A DNA stretch of 43,008 bases from Candidatus Abzuiibacterium crystallinum (GTDB lineage: Bacteria; Omnitrophota; Omnitrophia; Omnitrophales; Abzuiibacteriaceae). The DNA is taken from contig PCVY01000060.1 of the NCBI GenBank assembly GCA_002787155.1, positions 1,355 through 44,362 on the forward strand, given 5' to 3'. The position numbers and the translations under genes are program-made. Under the pieces are notes generated by a model. The model was not told the DNA's origin and made no database searches. It worked only from the letters and a program-made list of their open reading frames with translations. Below are positions 34,057 to 42,905 of this stretch, piece by piece; positions within the stretch are counted from its first letter, which is position 1; the number at the start of each line of letters is the position of its first letter.

Positions 34057-34178
34057 ACAAAAAATAAAAAATCTTTTCCCGCATGAACTCAAATTTGAAA
34101 AAATGGTAATGTTTCGTCCTAAAAATGCTTTCCGAGAGCCCAAAGGTCCTTCTCCGGCGCTCGCATAGGGCCCATGGC

Positions 34179-35621
34179 TCACTTCCCGATACAAAACTCG
34201 CTAAAAATCACATCCAGCAGATCTTCACTATAGATTTCACCCACAATCTCTTTCAGCGCATCAAGTGCGCATTTGAGATCAAACGTCACCAGCTCGAGAG
34301 ATGCTTGATTTTGAAATGCCGCACGGCTCTTCACGAGAGAATCAAGCGCCTGCTCTAAAGCGCGCTTGTGGCGTAACCGTGTCACCAAAGTGCTTTCTCT
34401 CTCCATTTTCCCTTGCCAGACGGACTTTATTAGAACTTTTTCTAACTCTTCAATACCTAACCTCGATTTTGCCGAAACAAAACAGCAAGGCCCGGGCTGA
34501 TTTATTTGATCGAACCCGGAAACCAGCCGGGAACAAACTGACCGGGCCTCTGAAAACTTCCCTGCTTTGACTTCTGCTGCCAAAGGCTCTATTTGATCAA
34601 TTTTGTTCACCAAAATCACAAATGGCTTCCCCTTGAGGTCATTTAAAATCGCGAGGTCATCCGCTTGAATGCCTTTTTGACCATCTACCATATATATAAA
34701 TAGGTCACCCTCTTCTAAATATTGCCGGGTGCGGGCCATGCTGGCCTTGGCCAAGGGGTCGTGACTACGATAAAGACCGGCCGTATCCACCAACCTGAAG
34801 GCAATCCCTTCTAAAGTGATCATTTCTTCCAAGGTATCCCGAGTTGTCCCGGGAATGTCAGAAACCAAGGCACGCTCTCTTTCTAAGAAAGCATTCAGAA
34901 GAGAAGATTTTCCCACATTCGGACATCCGATGATGACGGTTAAAATACCTTCCCGCAAAGCCCCGCCTTTTGAAAAGCTGTCCAATAATTTCTTGACGTG
35001 CTGACAGGCGCTGTCAAATCGATTATGAAATTCTCCGTTTGAATAAATCTCTAAATGTTCATCAGGAAAATCCAGATAAGCTTCCATGTGCGCATAAATT
35101 TTCATGAGTTCATCTTTAATTTGGTGAACTTCTTTGGAAACCGAGCCGTGCAATTGACTAACAGCTGCTTTTAATGCTAAGTCCGATTTAGCGCGGATGG
35201 TATCGAGAACTGCTTCGGCCTGAACCAAATCAATACGCCCATTTAAGAAAGCACGTTTTGTAAACTCGCCGGGTTCTGCCATGCGCGCGCCCAAATGCAG
35301 CGCATGATCCATCACTTGACGAACGGCTACCAAACCGCCGTGCGCGTGTAATTCCACCACGTCTTCTTTCGTGTAAGAATGCGGTGAAGCAAAGACAACC
35401 GCGAGCACTTCATCAATCGCGTCCTGACGGCAGTCAATAACGGTTCCGAAATAAAAACGGTGGCTCTCGGCATTCTTTAGTTGAAAATTTTTCTTTTTTG
35501 CACGGAATAGTTGATCAGCAATGGCAATGGCTTTCTCGCCGCTCAAGCGCACAATACCGATGCCGCCTTCGCCAACTGGCGTGGCCACCGCTACAATGGT
35601 TTCTTCATTTTCTGGTTTCAT
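34179..35621 (-). CDS. mnmE: tRNA U34 modification GTPase MnmE
   Basis: A 480-residue GTPase that with MnmG installs cmnm5 on tRNA wobble uridines, using methylene-tetrahydrofolate as one-carbon source. N-terminal folate domain (IVAVATPVGEGGIGIVRLSG, EPGEFTKRAFLNGRIDLVQAEAV), G-domain inserted in the helical domain: GCPNVGKSS (232-240), PGTTRD, DTAG (from 279), NKID (339-342), and the invariant C-terminal CIGK. Normal length. It overlaps folC by 4 bp. Confidence 0.98.
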   Translation of the reverse strand: MKPENEETIVAVATPVGEGGIGIVRLSGEKAIAIADQLFRAKKKNFQLKNAESHRFYFGTVIDCRQDAIDEVLAVVFASPHSYTKEDVVELHAHGGLVAVRQVMDHALHLGARMAEPGEFTKRAFLNGRIDLVQAEAVLDTIRAKSDLALKAAVSQLHGSVSKEVHQIKDELMKIYAHMEAYLDFPDEHLEIYSNGEFHNRFDSACQHVKKLLDSFSKGGALREGILTVIIGCPNVGKSSLLNAFLERERALVSDIPGTTRDTLEEMITLEGIAFRLVDTAGLYRSHDPLAKASMARTRQYLEEGDLFIYMVDGQKGIQADDLAILNDLKGKPFVILVNKIDQIEPLAAEVKAGKFSEARSVCSRLVSGFDQINQPGPCCFVSAKSRLGIEELEKVLIKSVWQGKMERESTLVTRLRHKRALEQALDSLVKSRAAFQNQASLELVTFDLKCALDALKEIVGEIYSEDLLDVIFSEFCIGK

Positions 35622-36946
35622 GGAGTTCCTAACAAAATCTTCCGCACTTCACCGACAACAAAAACGGAGCCTGTGACTAAAATCATACTCTGCCGATTAT
35701 GCAAATGATAGGCCGTTTCGAGGGCTTGACGGGTATTGTCAGTGGGTATTATGACAGAAAAAAACGGGCTTGCCAAATTGAGTAATTCCCTCACGTGAGC
35801 TGCCCGGGGATGGCGGGATCTGGTTAAAATAAGGTGATTTGACACGCGGGATATTTCCCGAAATAAAGCACCTCCGGATTTATCACGAGAAATGCCCATG
35901 ATTATCTGTAAATATTGACTCCCATAGAGTTTCCTAATAGTTCGAACCAGTTCGGTCATGGACAACAAATTATGGGCAATATCGAGTATGAAAGTTTTTT
36001 GGCCCCGGCAAATCTTTTCAAAACGCCCGGGCCATTTAGCCTGCAAAAGACCTCTGCGGACGGTTGCGGAATGGATGGGCAATCCAAATCGATCTTTTAA
36101 TAACATGGCAGCTTTGGCGGCCACGGCAGCATTTTCTACTTGATACTCGCCCGCTAAATGAATACGGCAATCGGTTAAACGCTCATCCCTCATCCAAAAG
36201 CCAAAAATAGTTCCCCAGGATCCAAACCGCTTTGTGCGATAGTGAAAATCATGACGGATCATTTGTATCGGTGCTTCAAATTGTTTTGCTCGAGCACGGA
36301 TCACGCGTTCAGCAGCGCTTGCTTGGCGAGCCAGCAAAACGGGTATGTTTGACTTGATAATGCCTGCTTTTTCTCCGGCAATCTTCCGGATGGTATCACC
36401 CAATTGGTCCGTATGATCCAATCCGATCGGCGTGATAATCGATAAGACTTGTTGGACTGCATTGGTCGCATCCAAGCGTCCGCCCATTCCCGCTTCTAAA
36501 ACCGCCCACCGAGCACCCTTCGCTTTGAAAAACAGAAAGGCCAGCAGTGTGGTAATTTCAAAGTAGGTGTACGGTCCGCGTGATTGAGCCTTCGTTTTGT
36601 GCCGTAAAACTTTTCGGATGTGACTCACCTGTTTTGCAAACTCGGTTCGCGAAATCATGCGTCCGTTCACTTGGAATCTTTCCCGAACATCCGTCAAATG
36701 AGGTGATGTATAGAGACCCGCTGAAAGACCGCTTGCCGAAAGAATAGAGGCTAAAAATTGAGCGGTTGATCCTTTGCCTTTGGTGCCCGCAATGAGAACA
36801 GGCCGAAATGAACGCTCCGGGTGGTCAAAACAGCTCAAGAGACGTTTCATGCGCTGAATGTTTAATTCTTTTCGATATGAAAAATGAGGAATGTGTTCGA
36901 AATTGGAAAGAGAGTCAAGATAAAGCAAAGCGTCGCGGTACTGCAT
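35618..36946 (-). CDS. folC: Folylpolyglutamate / dihydrofolate synthase
   Basis: A 442-residue Mur-ligase-fold enzyme that adds glutamate to folates. P-loop GTKGKGSTAQFLASIL, EAGMGGRLDATNAV, IGLDHTDQLGDTIRKIAGEKAGII and a C-terminal domain with FILDIAHNLLSM. Residues for both dihydrofolate synthase and folylpolyglutamate synthase functions occur in this family; which activity dominates is not visible. It starts 20 bp after purH ends and overlaps mnmE by ATGA. No strong ribosome site. Confidence 0.93.
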   Translation of the reverse strand: MQYRDALLYLDSLSNFEHIPHFSYRKELNIQRMKRLLSCFDHPERSFRPVLIAGTKGKGSTAQFLASILSASGLSAGLYTSPHLTDVRERFQVNGRMISRTEFAKQVSHIRKVLRHKTKAQSRGPYTYFEITTLLAFLFFKAKGARWAVLEAGMGGRLDATNAVQQVLSIITPIGLDHTDQLGDTIRKIAGEKAGIIKSNIPVLLARQASAAERVIRARAKQFEAPIQMIRHDFHYRTKRFGSWGTIFGFWMRDERLTDCRIHLAGEYQVENAAVAAKAAMLLKDRFGLPIHSATVRRGLLQAKWPGRFEKICRGQKTFILDIAHNLLSMTELVRTIRKLYGSQYLQIIMGISRDKSGGALFREISRVSNHLILTRSRHPRAAHVRELLNLASPFFSVIIPTDNTRQALETAYHLHNRQSMILVTGSVFVVGEVRKILLGTP

Positions 36947-36966
36947 CGCGGAATGAGGTCCGGGTT

Positions 36967-38532
36967 TTAATGGCGAAAATGACGTTCGCCAGTCATAACC
37001 ATTGAAATATTATATCGGTTACAAGCATCAATCACTTCCTGGTCACGAATGGATCCGCCGGGTTGGATAATGGATTTGATTCCGTGTAAATGGGCGAGCG
37101 TAATATTATCGGCCATGGGGAAAAATCCGTCGCTTGCCAGGGCGCTGCCGCGTGTGAGAGTACCCGCTTTTTCGCAAGCAATTCGAACAGAGTCTACCCG
37201 CGACATTTGGCCGCAGCCAAACCCAATGGTTCGCTTACCCTGAACCAATACAATCGCATTGGAAGAAACAACCTTCACACATGACCACGCAAACAAAAGT
37301 GACTTTAATTCTTGAGGCGTCGGCTTGAGCTTGGTCACAAACCGTAGTCTTGCCACTAGTTCTTTCTCGTGCCGATAAATGGGTTCATCGCGATCCTGCA
37401 GAAGAATACCGCTTTTTGAAAACCGGAGGTCATAGGGGCCAATGTGATCTAAGTGCGGCACTTGGATGATTCTTAAATTTTTTCTGCCTTTAAGCAGCCT
37501 CAGGGCATCCAGGGTATAAGCAGGCGCCGCAATCATCTCAAAAAAAGGCAGCATTTGAAGCACCATGGCAGCTGCGTCTGAAGTCAGCTTGCGATTAATG
37601 CCTACGATGCCTCCAAAAGCCGATTGCGTATCGCATTCGATGGCTTCGCGAGCTGCTGCTTTCAAATTTGGATTGGCCGCAATCCCGCAAGGGTTGTTGT
37701 GTTTCACCACACAAACGGCCGTTTCTTTGAACTCCCGAATAATATCAACGGCTGCTTCCAAATCGAGAATATTATTATAGGAAAGCTCTTTGCCGTGGAG
37801 CTGCTGAAACAAAAACCGAGGTTCATCATCTTGCCTTTGGTAAAGAGCCGCCCGTTGATGCGGGTTTTCGCCGTAGCGCAATTCGCGATGACGGACATAC
37901 GTAACGTCTAAAATCGGCGGCAAAGTATCTTTTGATTTTAAGAGTTTTTTTCGAAGGTATCGGGCAATGGCTTGATCGTAAGCGGCGGTTGTCTGAAATG
38001 CCTTCATGGCCAATGCTTCAAGAGTTGTTTCGTTCAATTTGCCTTTTTTACTTTTCAATTCCTGAATAACCATATCGTAATCAGCCGGATCCGTCACCAC
38101 ACCGACCGATTGATAATTTTTAGCACCTGCCCGAATCATGCCCGGGCCTCCGATATCGATATGCTCGATCGCGGCGGCTAAAGTGGTTTTGGCATTGCGC
38201 GCGGCTGCTTGAAAAGGATAAAGATTGGCTACCACGAGATCGATTGGTTTGATGCGGTGTTTCTTGGCAGCATCTCGGTGGCTTTTTTTCGAACGAAGAT
38301 AAAGCAAACCGCCATGGATCTTAGGGTGCAAGGTTTTGACACGGCCGTCCATCATTTCAGGAAAACCGGTCATTTCCGATACCGAAACAGCCTCGATTCC
38401 GTTTTGTTTGAGAAGTTTCAGCGTACCGCCGGTTGAAATAATTTCAACTTTGAGTGATTTTAATACCTTGGCTAGTTTCAGCAGGCCGGTTTTATCTGAA
38501 ACGCTGATGAGCGCCCGTTTAACTTTTAACAT
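36967..38532 (-). CDS. purH: Bifunctional AICAR transformylase / IMP cyclohydrolase
   Basis: A 521-residue enzyme carrying out the last two purine steps. The N-terminal IMP cyclohydrolase half (about 1-195) has ALISVSDKTGLLKLAK, STGGT, MMDGRVKTLHPKIHGGLL and IDIGGPGMIRAGAKN. The C-terminal transformylase has YGENPHQRAALYQ, CVVKHNNPCGIA (catalytic Lys-His-Asn) and GSIRDQEVIDACN, ending GERHFRH. It consumes 10-formyl-THF. It overlaps the aminotransferase by 14 bp. Confidence 0.97.
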   Translation of the reverse strand: MLKVKRALISVSDKTGLLKLAKVLKSLKVEIISTGGTLKLLKQNGIEAVSVSEMTGFPEMMDGRVKTLHPKIHGGLLYLRSKKSHRDAAKKHRIKPIDLVVANLYPFQAAARNAKTTLAAAIEHIDIGGPGMIRAGAKNYQSVGVVTDPADYDMVIQELKSKKGKLNETTLEALAMKAFQTTAAYDQAIARYLRKKLLKSKDTLPPILDVTYVRHRELRYGENPHQRAALYQRQDDEPRFLFQQLHGKELSYNNILDLEAAVDIIREFKETAVCVVKHNNPCGIAANPNLKAAAREAIECDTQSAFGGIVGINRKLTSDAAAMVLQMLPFFEMIAAPAYTLDALRLLKGRKNLRIIQVPHLDHIGPYDLRFSKSGILLQDRDEPIYRHEKELVARLRFVTKLKPTPQELKSLLFAWSCVKVVSSNAIVLVQGKRTIGFGCGQMSRVDSVRIACEKAGTLTRGSALASDGFFPMADNITLAHLHGIKSIIQPGGSIRDQEVIDACNRYNISMVMTGERHFRH

Positions 38533-39367
38533 GATGGATGTGACTCAATTCCAAATCGAGTTCCTTTTTGAAACGTTTGGTTAATTTTTGTGTCAAAATG
38601 CCCGGAACTTTTTCTCCGATACGGCGTCCGTCAACGGAACGAATCGGCACGATGCCGCCGGATGTGTTGGTTAGAAACGCCTCGTCTGCATTCCAGATAT
38701 CATGGCGTGTGAAGGCGGTCTCCAGAACCCTGATTTTCTCTTTGAGGGCGCATTCTACCACAAAACGGCGCGTCACTCCATCCAAGATTCCGGCGGTTTC
38801 CGGCGTCATTAAAACATGTTTTTTAATCATAAACACATTCCAAACACGTGCTTCGCGGATGCTGCCTGCGGATCCCAAATGAATCGTTTCAAAAGCCCGT
38901 TCGGCAGCAGGATCTAATAAGGCTAAAATACCGTTTAAAAATTGGTTCGTTTTAGCTTCGGGCGGAATCGCTTGTGAAAGATTGCGCGGTACGGGCGAAG
39001 TGACGATATCAACACCTTTCGTATAGACTTCACGCGGATAGGTGCGCCGGGCGACCCAGACAACCGAGCGGTTACGCTCAACCATCAATCGCAAGAAAAC
39101 CGGTTTTGCGTGACGGGTACCGCAAAATGCCTTTAAAACATCCTGCCTGATTTTTTCTTCGCGCCCGGCCAGTGAAATACCCGCCGTGCGCGCGGAAGCA
39201 AACAAACGTCTCAGGTGTTCGGAGAAGCGAAAAATGCCTGCTTCAAATCCTGCCATACTTTCAAATGCATGCGGCTGCATGTCCGCAAGCGCTTCAAGCG
39301 GCAGATAGGCGGATGAACGCTTGCCGTTGATAAAAAGATCAATATCGGAGGACAGGGTCTTCTGCAT
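38519..39367 (-). CDS. pabC: Class IV PLP aminotransferase / aminodeoxychorismate lyase (PabC-like)
   Basis: A 282-residue fold-type IV PLP protein with Schiff-base Lys139 in PPEAKTNQFLNGILAL and the usual GSIREARVWNVF and TPETAGILDGVTRRFVVECA region. The family holds 4-amino-4-deoxychorismate lyase, branched-chain and D-amino acid aminotransferases, which cannot be separated by eye. The 29-bp overlap with pabB and the folate context favour the lyase that releases pABA and pyruvate. The weaker LxxHLRRL region fits either. Confidence 0.75.
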   Translation of the reverse strand: MQKTLSSDIDLFINGKRSSAYLPLEALADMQPHAFESMAGFEAGIFRFSEHLRRLFASARTAGISLAGREEKIRQDVLKAFCGTRHAKPVFLRLMVERNRSVVWVARRTYPREVYTKGVDIVTSPVPRNLSQAIPPEAKTNQFLNGILALLDPAAERAFETIHLGSAGSIREARVWNVFMIKKHVLMTPETAGILDGVTRRFVVECALKEKIRVLETAFTRHDIWNADEAFLTNTSGGIVPIRSVDGRRIGEKVPGILTQKLTKRFKKELDLELSHIHHVKS

Positions 39368-40835
39368 GAGCCATTTGCCTCAAAGCTTCAACCAATGCTT
39401 GGCCTTTGTGCATGGTTTCTTGAAATTCCGATTCAGGATCCGAATCGTACACAATGCCGGCTCCCACTTGAAAATAACCTCTTTCGCCTTCCAGCACGAT
39501 GGTTCGAATGACAATATTAAGATCCATGTTGCCGTTAAAATCGAGATAACCGATGGAACCCGTGTAAAAGTTTCTCGCAAAAGGCTCCAATTCGTTAATG
39601 ACTTCCATGCACCTAATCTTAGGACAACCCGTGATCGTGCCGCCGGGAAACATCGCCTTTAACAAATCAAACTGATCCCATCCCGGCGCCAGTTCCCCTG
39701 TCACATTGGAAACCAAATGAATGACATGCGAATACTCTTCTAAAACCATCATTTCATTGACACGCACGGAGTGAGGCAGGCATACGCGGCCCAAGTCATT
39801 GCGGGCCAAATCAACCAGCATGATGTGCTCGGCACGTTCTTTGTGATTGGACTGCAATTCACGCCGCATCCGCTCATGCTCCCTCATGCCTTCTCCCCGC
39901 GGGCGGGTACCGGCAATGGGGCGGGTTTCACAATGATTCCCCGTTTTTTTGATTAACCGCTCGGGAGAAGCGCTGATCACGTCAGTCTCTTTTAACTTGA
40001 GGAAACTGGCAAAAGGCGACGGGTTAATCGTCCGGAGCAATTGGTACAACATTTCGCTTTGACCGCTGAACTTAAATGAAAAACGCTGAGATAAATTTGC
40101 TTGATAAATATCGCCCGCTTGAATGTAACGCTGCGCGCGGCGTACCATATTTTTAAATACGTGTTTCTCAATATCGGCTTGAAAATGCGTCAAACCGGAT
40201 AAGGGTGCGCTTGCCGTCTTGGTTGTAAATAAATGCGTTTCCAATTTCATGAGATCACACGCTGCTTCGCGGAAAGCATCTTCAAATGTTAAGCGCTTGG
40301 AAGGAATTAAATTTGAAATCAAGTAAAGAACTTCTGCATGATGATCAAAAACAAAAACATTTTTCACGAAAAGCAGCAGCGCATCATCACTGTCGGTATC
40401 TTTGGGGACCTCGCGCGGCAAGCGCTCAAAATCCCATGCCAATCCGTAACCAAAACACCCCAAAGCGCCTCCCGTAAAAAACGGCATCTCCGGCCACATG
40501 CGGCCGCGGTATCGGCCAAAAAGGAGGCGCGCTGTTGAAATAAAACTGGTTTTTAAAATGCGCTCTTTTTTGTTTGTTTCCAAAATAACTTTGTTTTTAT
40601 TCTTTCTTAAAACCAGAAATGGATCTGTTCCAAAAAAAGAAAAAGTGGGCTGCCGGCCTTTGGCTTTCACACTGTCCAGAAAGAAAGCATAATCGTTCTT
40701 TGGAAGGCAGTAAAAAATTTGCCAGGGGTCGTTGGCAAAGGGAACTCTTTTGGCAAGCGGGACCGTGTAACCTTGTTCATACCGCCGTTTCATAACGGCG
40801 ACCGGTAAAACGAATAGACTGCTTTTTTTATTCAT
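39339..40835 (-). CDS. pabB: Aminodeoxychorismate synthase component I (PabB-like)
   Basis: A 498-residue chorismate-utilising enzyme. Signatures: AGDIYQANLSQRFSF, SASPERLIKK, ETRPIAGTRPRGEG, FPGGTITGCPKIRCMEVINELEP and FYTGSIGYLDFNGNMDLNIVIRT, all strongly PabB-like in the C-terminal half. The residue corresponding to E. coli PabB Lys274 (PIKGT) is Ala308 (PIAGT), as in anthranilate synthase TrpE. Context (pabC fused by overlap, folate genes next) argues for pABA synthesis, but TrpE activity is not excluded. No glutaminase PabA is in the window. Confidence 0.85.
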   Translation of the reverse strand: MNKKSSLFVLPVAVMKRRYEQGYTVPLAKRVPFANDPWQIFYCLPKNDYAFFLDSVKAKGRQPTFSFFGTDPFLVLRKNKNKVILETNKKERILKTSFISTARLLFGRYRGRMWPEMPFFTGGALGCFGYGLAWDFERLPREVPKDTDSDDALLLFVKNVFVFDHHAEVLYLISNLIPSKRLTFEDAFREAACDLMKLETHLFTTKTASAPLSGLTHFQADIEKHVFKNMVRRAQRYIQAGDIYQANLSQRFSFKFSGQSEMLYQLLRTINPSPFASFLKLKETDVISASPERLIKKTGNHCETRPIAGTRPRGEGMREHERMRRELQSNHKERAEHIMLVDLARNDLGRVCLPHSVRVNEMMVLEEYSHVIHLVSNVTGELAPGWDQFDLLKAMFPGGTITGCPKIRCMEVINELEPFARNFYTGSIGYLDFNGNMDLNIVIRTIVLEGERGYFQVGAGIVYDSDPESEFQETMHKGQALVEALRQMAHAEDPVLRY

Positions 40836-42084
40836 GCTGATGCATTAAAAACCCGCTGCCCAATTTAGGATAGAAATAGGTGGATTTCTGCGGCATGAGT
40901 TCCCCGGCCATGCAAATAGCTTTCATGTCCGTGATGGAAATGGGCGGCATCACAAAGGACGCGTTGACAGCGCCTTCTTTGACCGCCGCTAACGTATCCT
41001 GAAGTGAGCGTTTATATTCAACGTGTTTTTCTATGTTCTTTTCATGAATACCCGCATGCGGCCAAATGAGAAAAGAAAGCTGCGAAACGCTCAGGTCATA
41101 CCAAACAGCGGGCTTACCGGCGGGCATGTGCGCCTTGGCAGCTGCGAGGTTTTTCATTTTCAATAAGTAGGCACCTGTTTTGTCAAACCACCCAAAACTT
41201 CCCTGCAAACAGCCTTTTGAAATATTCTGTAAAGTTTTTTCATCTGCTTTTTCAACGGTAAAAAAGGTTTCAATGTATTTTTGAAGCGACGCATGATCAT
41301 AATGACTTAAATGCTTGATCAAACGGTGAATGGGATAAATCAACAATCCCGGGTCATGATACTCGGCAAAACCAACCAGGGCATAAGCAGCGGTAGAACC
41401 GGTTTTGCCTTCATGCCGGCTGTAGTAAAGCGCCGTTTCATAGCGGTGATGCCCGTCGGCAATTAAAATTGTTTTGGAATCAAACATGTCCGCAACGGAT
41501 TGCAAATCTGCCTCGTTAGTCACATGCCATATCTGATGGATTTCACCATCCGGCAATGCCATGCGGTAAAGCGGTGTTTTTGACTGAAGCGTTTGATAAA
41601 TTTTTTGCACGGTTTGCGTCTCATCATCATACAAACCAAAAATGGGGGAAAAGTTGGTGTGGGTTGCCCGCAAAAGTTCCAAACGATCTGCCTTGGGGCC
41701 GGCATGCGTTTTTTCGTGCGGCAAAACGACTTTTGTTTCAAACGGCTCCAATTTAATGAGTCCGAACAAAACCAAACGGCGGTGTTCCTTTTCACCATCT
41801 AAATCCCGAAAAACAGTTTCATACAGATAATAGCCGGCCGTTTGATCCTGCTGGATCATGCGCTCTTGAATCCAACGGGACCATTGATGAGCTGCCGCTT
41901 CATATTTATTAACGGTGCCGTTTTCTTTGCTCAGTTCGACACGGATAATATTGCAGTCATGCCGCTGGTAAAGCGCTTCCTGCTCTTCGACAGAAATCAC
42001 ATCGTAAGGAGGCGCCACGACTTTTTCAATCTCGACTTGTTTGGTATTATACCGCCATGCTTTAAAAGGAATGACTTCTGCCAT
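40828..42084 (-). CDS. DUF1015 family protein
   Basis: 418 residues starting MAEVIPFKAWRYNTKQV and IEKVVAPPYDVISVEEQEALY, with TKVVLPHEKTHAGPKADRLELL, a HGHH-like ADGHHRYETALYYSR and DTLAAVKEGAVNASFVMPP near the end: the DUF1015 pattern. The biochemical function is not established to my knowledge. It is the first gene of a transcript that continues through pabB (8-bp overlap), pabC, purH, folC and mnmE. AGGTAGG lies before its ATG. The 300 bp upstream hold a hairpin and the 96-bp repeats. Confidence 0.85.
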   Translation of the reverse strand: MAEVIPFKAWRYNTKQVEIEKVVAPPYDVISVEEQEALYQRHDCNIIRVELSKENGTVNKYEAAAHQWSRWIQERMIQQDQTAGYYLYETVFRDLDGEKEHRRLVLFGLIKLEPFETKVVLPHEKTHAGPKADRLELLRATHTNFSPIFGLYDDETQTVQKIYQTLQSKTPLYRMALPDGEIHQIWHVTNEADLQSVADMFDSKTILIADGHHRYETALYYSRHEGKTGSTAAYALVGFAEYHDPGLLIYPIHRLIKHLSHYDHASLQKYIETFFTVEKADEKTLQNISKGCLQGSFGWFDKTGAYLLKMKNLAAAKAHMPAGKPAVWYDLSVSQLSFLIWPHAGIHEKNIEKHVEYKRSLQDTLAAVKEGAVNASFVMPPISITDMKAICMAGELMPQKSTYFYPKLGSGFLMHQHE

Positions 42085-42155
42085 TGTTGCCTACCTGATT
42101 TTAAGTTATCATCTACCAATTTTAACTGCTCAGCCCCTTGACTCCGTCGACGCTC

Positions 42156-42176
42156 AGAACTTCCCAGCGAAGTTCT
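42156..42176. other. Hairpin upstream of the DUF1015 operon
   Basis: AGAACTTC (42156-42163) and GAAGTTCT (42169-42176) form a perfect 8-bp stem with a 5-nt loop. No U-run. Confidence 0.4.
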
Positions 42177-42192
42177 TCGCTTTAAATATGAT

Positions 42193-42400
42193 CGGAAGCC
42201 TAGTGCAGCCCCAGAGCTTCATTAATGCAACTTATCAATTCTAATGAAGAGCTCCGGGACAGTACTAACCTACCGATGAATTATCTGTCGGAAGGTTAGT
42301 GCAGCCCCAGAGCTTCATTAATGCAACTTATCAATTCTAATGAAGAACTCCGGGACAGTACTAACCTACCGATGAATTATCTGTCGGAAGGTTAGTACAG
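42193..42400. repeat. 96-bp tandem repeat, two copies plus a partial third
   Basis: Units begin at 42193, 42289 and 42385, each with CGGAAG[GC][TC]TAGT then GCAGCCCC. The period is exactly 96 bp and the copies differ at only a few positions. Each unit holds two inverted repeats: CTTCATTA with TAATGAAG around a short loop, and ACTAACCT-x-CCGA with TCGG-x-AGGTTAGT. No ORF runs through. It lies between the DUF1015 gene and the small membrane protein. Confidence 0.85.
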
Positions 42401-42452
42401 ACGCGTCTTTGCCGATGCCTTCGCGCTAAAATAGGCAAATGCTAAAGTTCGT

Positions 42453-42481
42453 TTGACTCATTTAAAGTTATCAGCTACACT
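42453..42481 (+). promoter_or_regulatory. Promoter of the small membrane protein
   Basis: TTGACT (42453-42458), 17 bp, TACACT (42476-42481), with transcription near 42488 and the ATG at 42504. The TTG of the -35 also opens a longer reading frame, which would then be untranscribed. Confidence 0.6.
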
Positions 42482-42503
42482 TCGTGTTGCTAATCTCAAT
42501 CTT

Positions 42504-42905
42504 ATGTTTCTCTTTCGAAAACCGTTTGTGATTTCTTTTTTTATCGTTTTGGGGCTTGCTTCCGAATATATGCTTTGGCAAGTTCGGGATGGGCTTACGG
42601 CCATCGTCATTTTAGCGCCTGTGCTTTCGGTTGTTCATTTCTTAGAAACACTCATACCTGCCCTCACGTCTCTCTCCCCTCTCCAGCACGAACTAGCGGT
42701 CACGCTGCCTCTTATTTTAATCTATTTTGGTTTTACCGGTTATTGGTTATGTCAAATCGGCCGTGAAGAAGGTTTCTTGAAATACGTGATTTTATTTGCT
42801 TTCATTGGGTTTTTGATTGTCATCCACTGGCAGGCTTTTGATTACCTTGAATCCCTCATGCTGCAATCAACTGCCATCGGAGAGTTAACGAATACCGGCC
42901 CCTGA
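42504..42905 (+). CDS. Small multi-pass membrane protein
   Basis: 133 residues with three to four hydrophobic segments: FVISFFIVLGLASEYMLW, GLTAIVILAPVLSVVHFL, LPLILIYFGFTGYWL and YVILFAFIGFLIVIHW. It carries no motif I recognise. The ATG at MFLFRK is preferred because a promoter covers the upstream alternative. No ribosome site is seen. Its end overlaps the 3' end of metG by 21 bp on the opposite strand, so the two genes converge. Confidence 0.5.
   Translation: MFLFRKPFVISFFIVLGLASEYMLWQVRDGLTAIVILAPVLSVVHFLETLIPALTSLSPLQHELAVTLPLILIYFGFTGYWLCQIGREEGFLKYVILFAFIGFLIVIHWQAFDYLESLMLQSTAIGELTNTGP

Noticed and set aside
33420-34178. Cobalamin riboswitch before nrdJ
   Set aside because: No B12-box core (GCCACTG with the flanking conserved blocks) was found; the NrdR-type promoter lies between.
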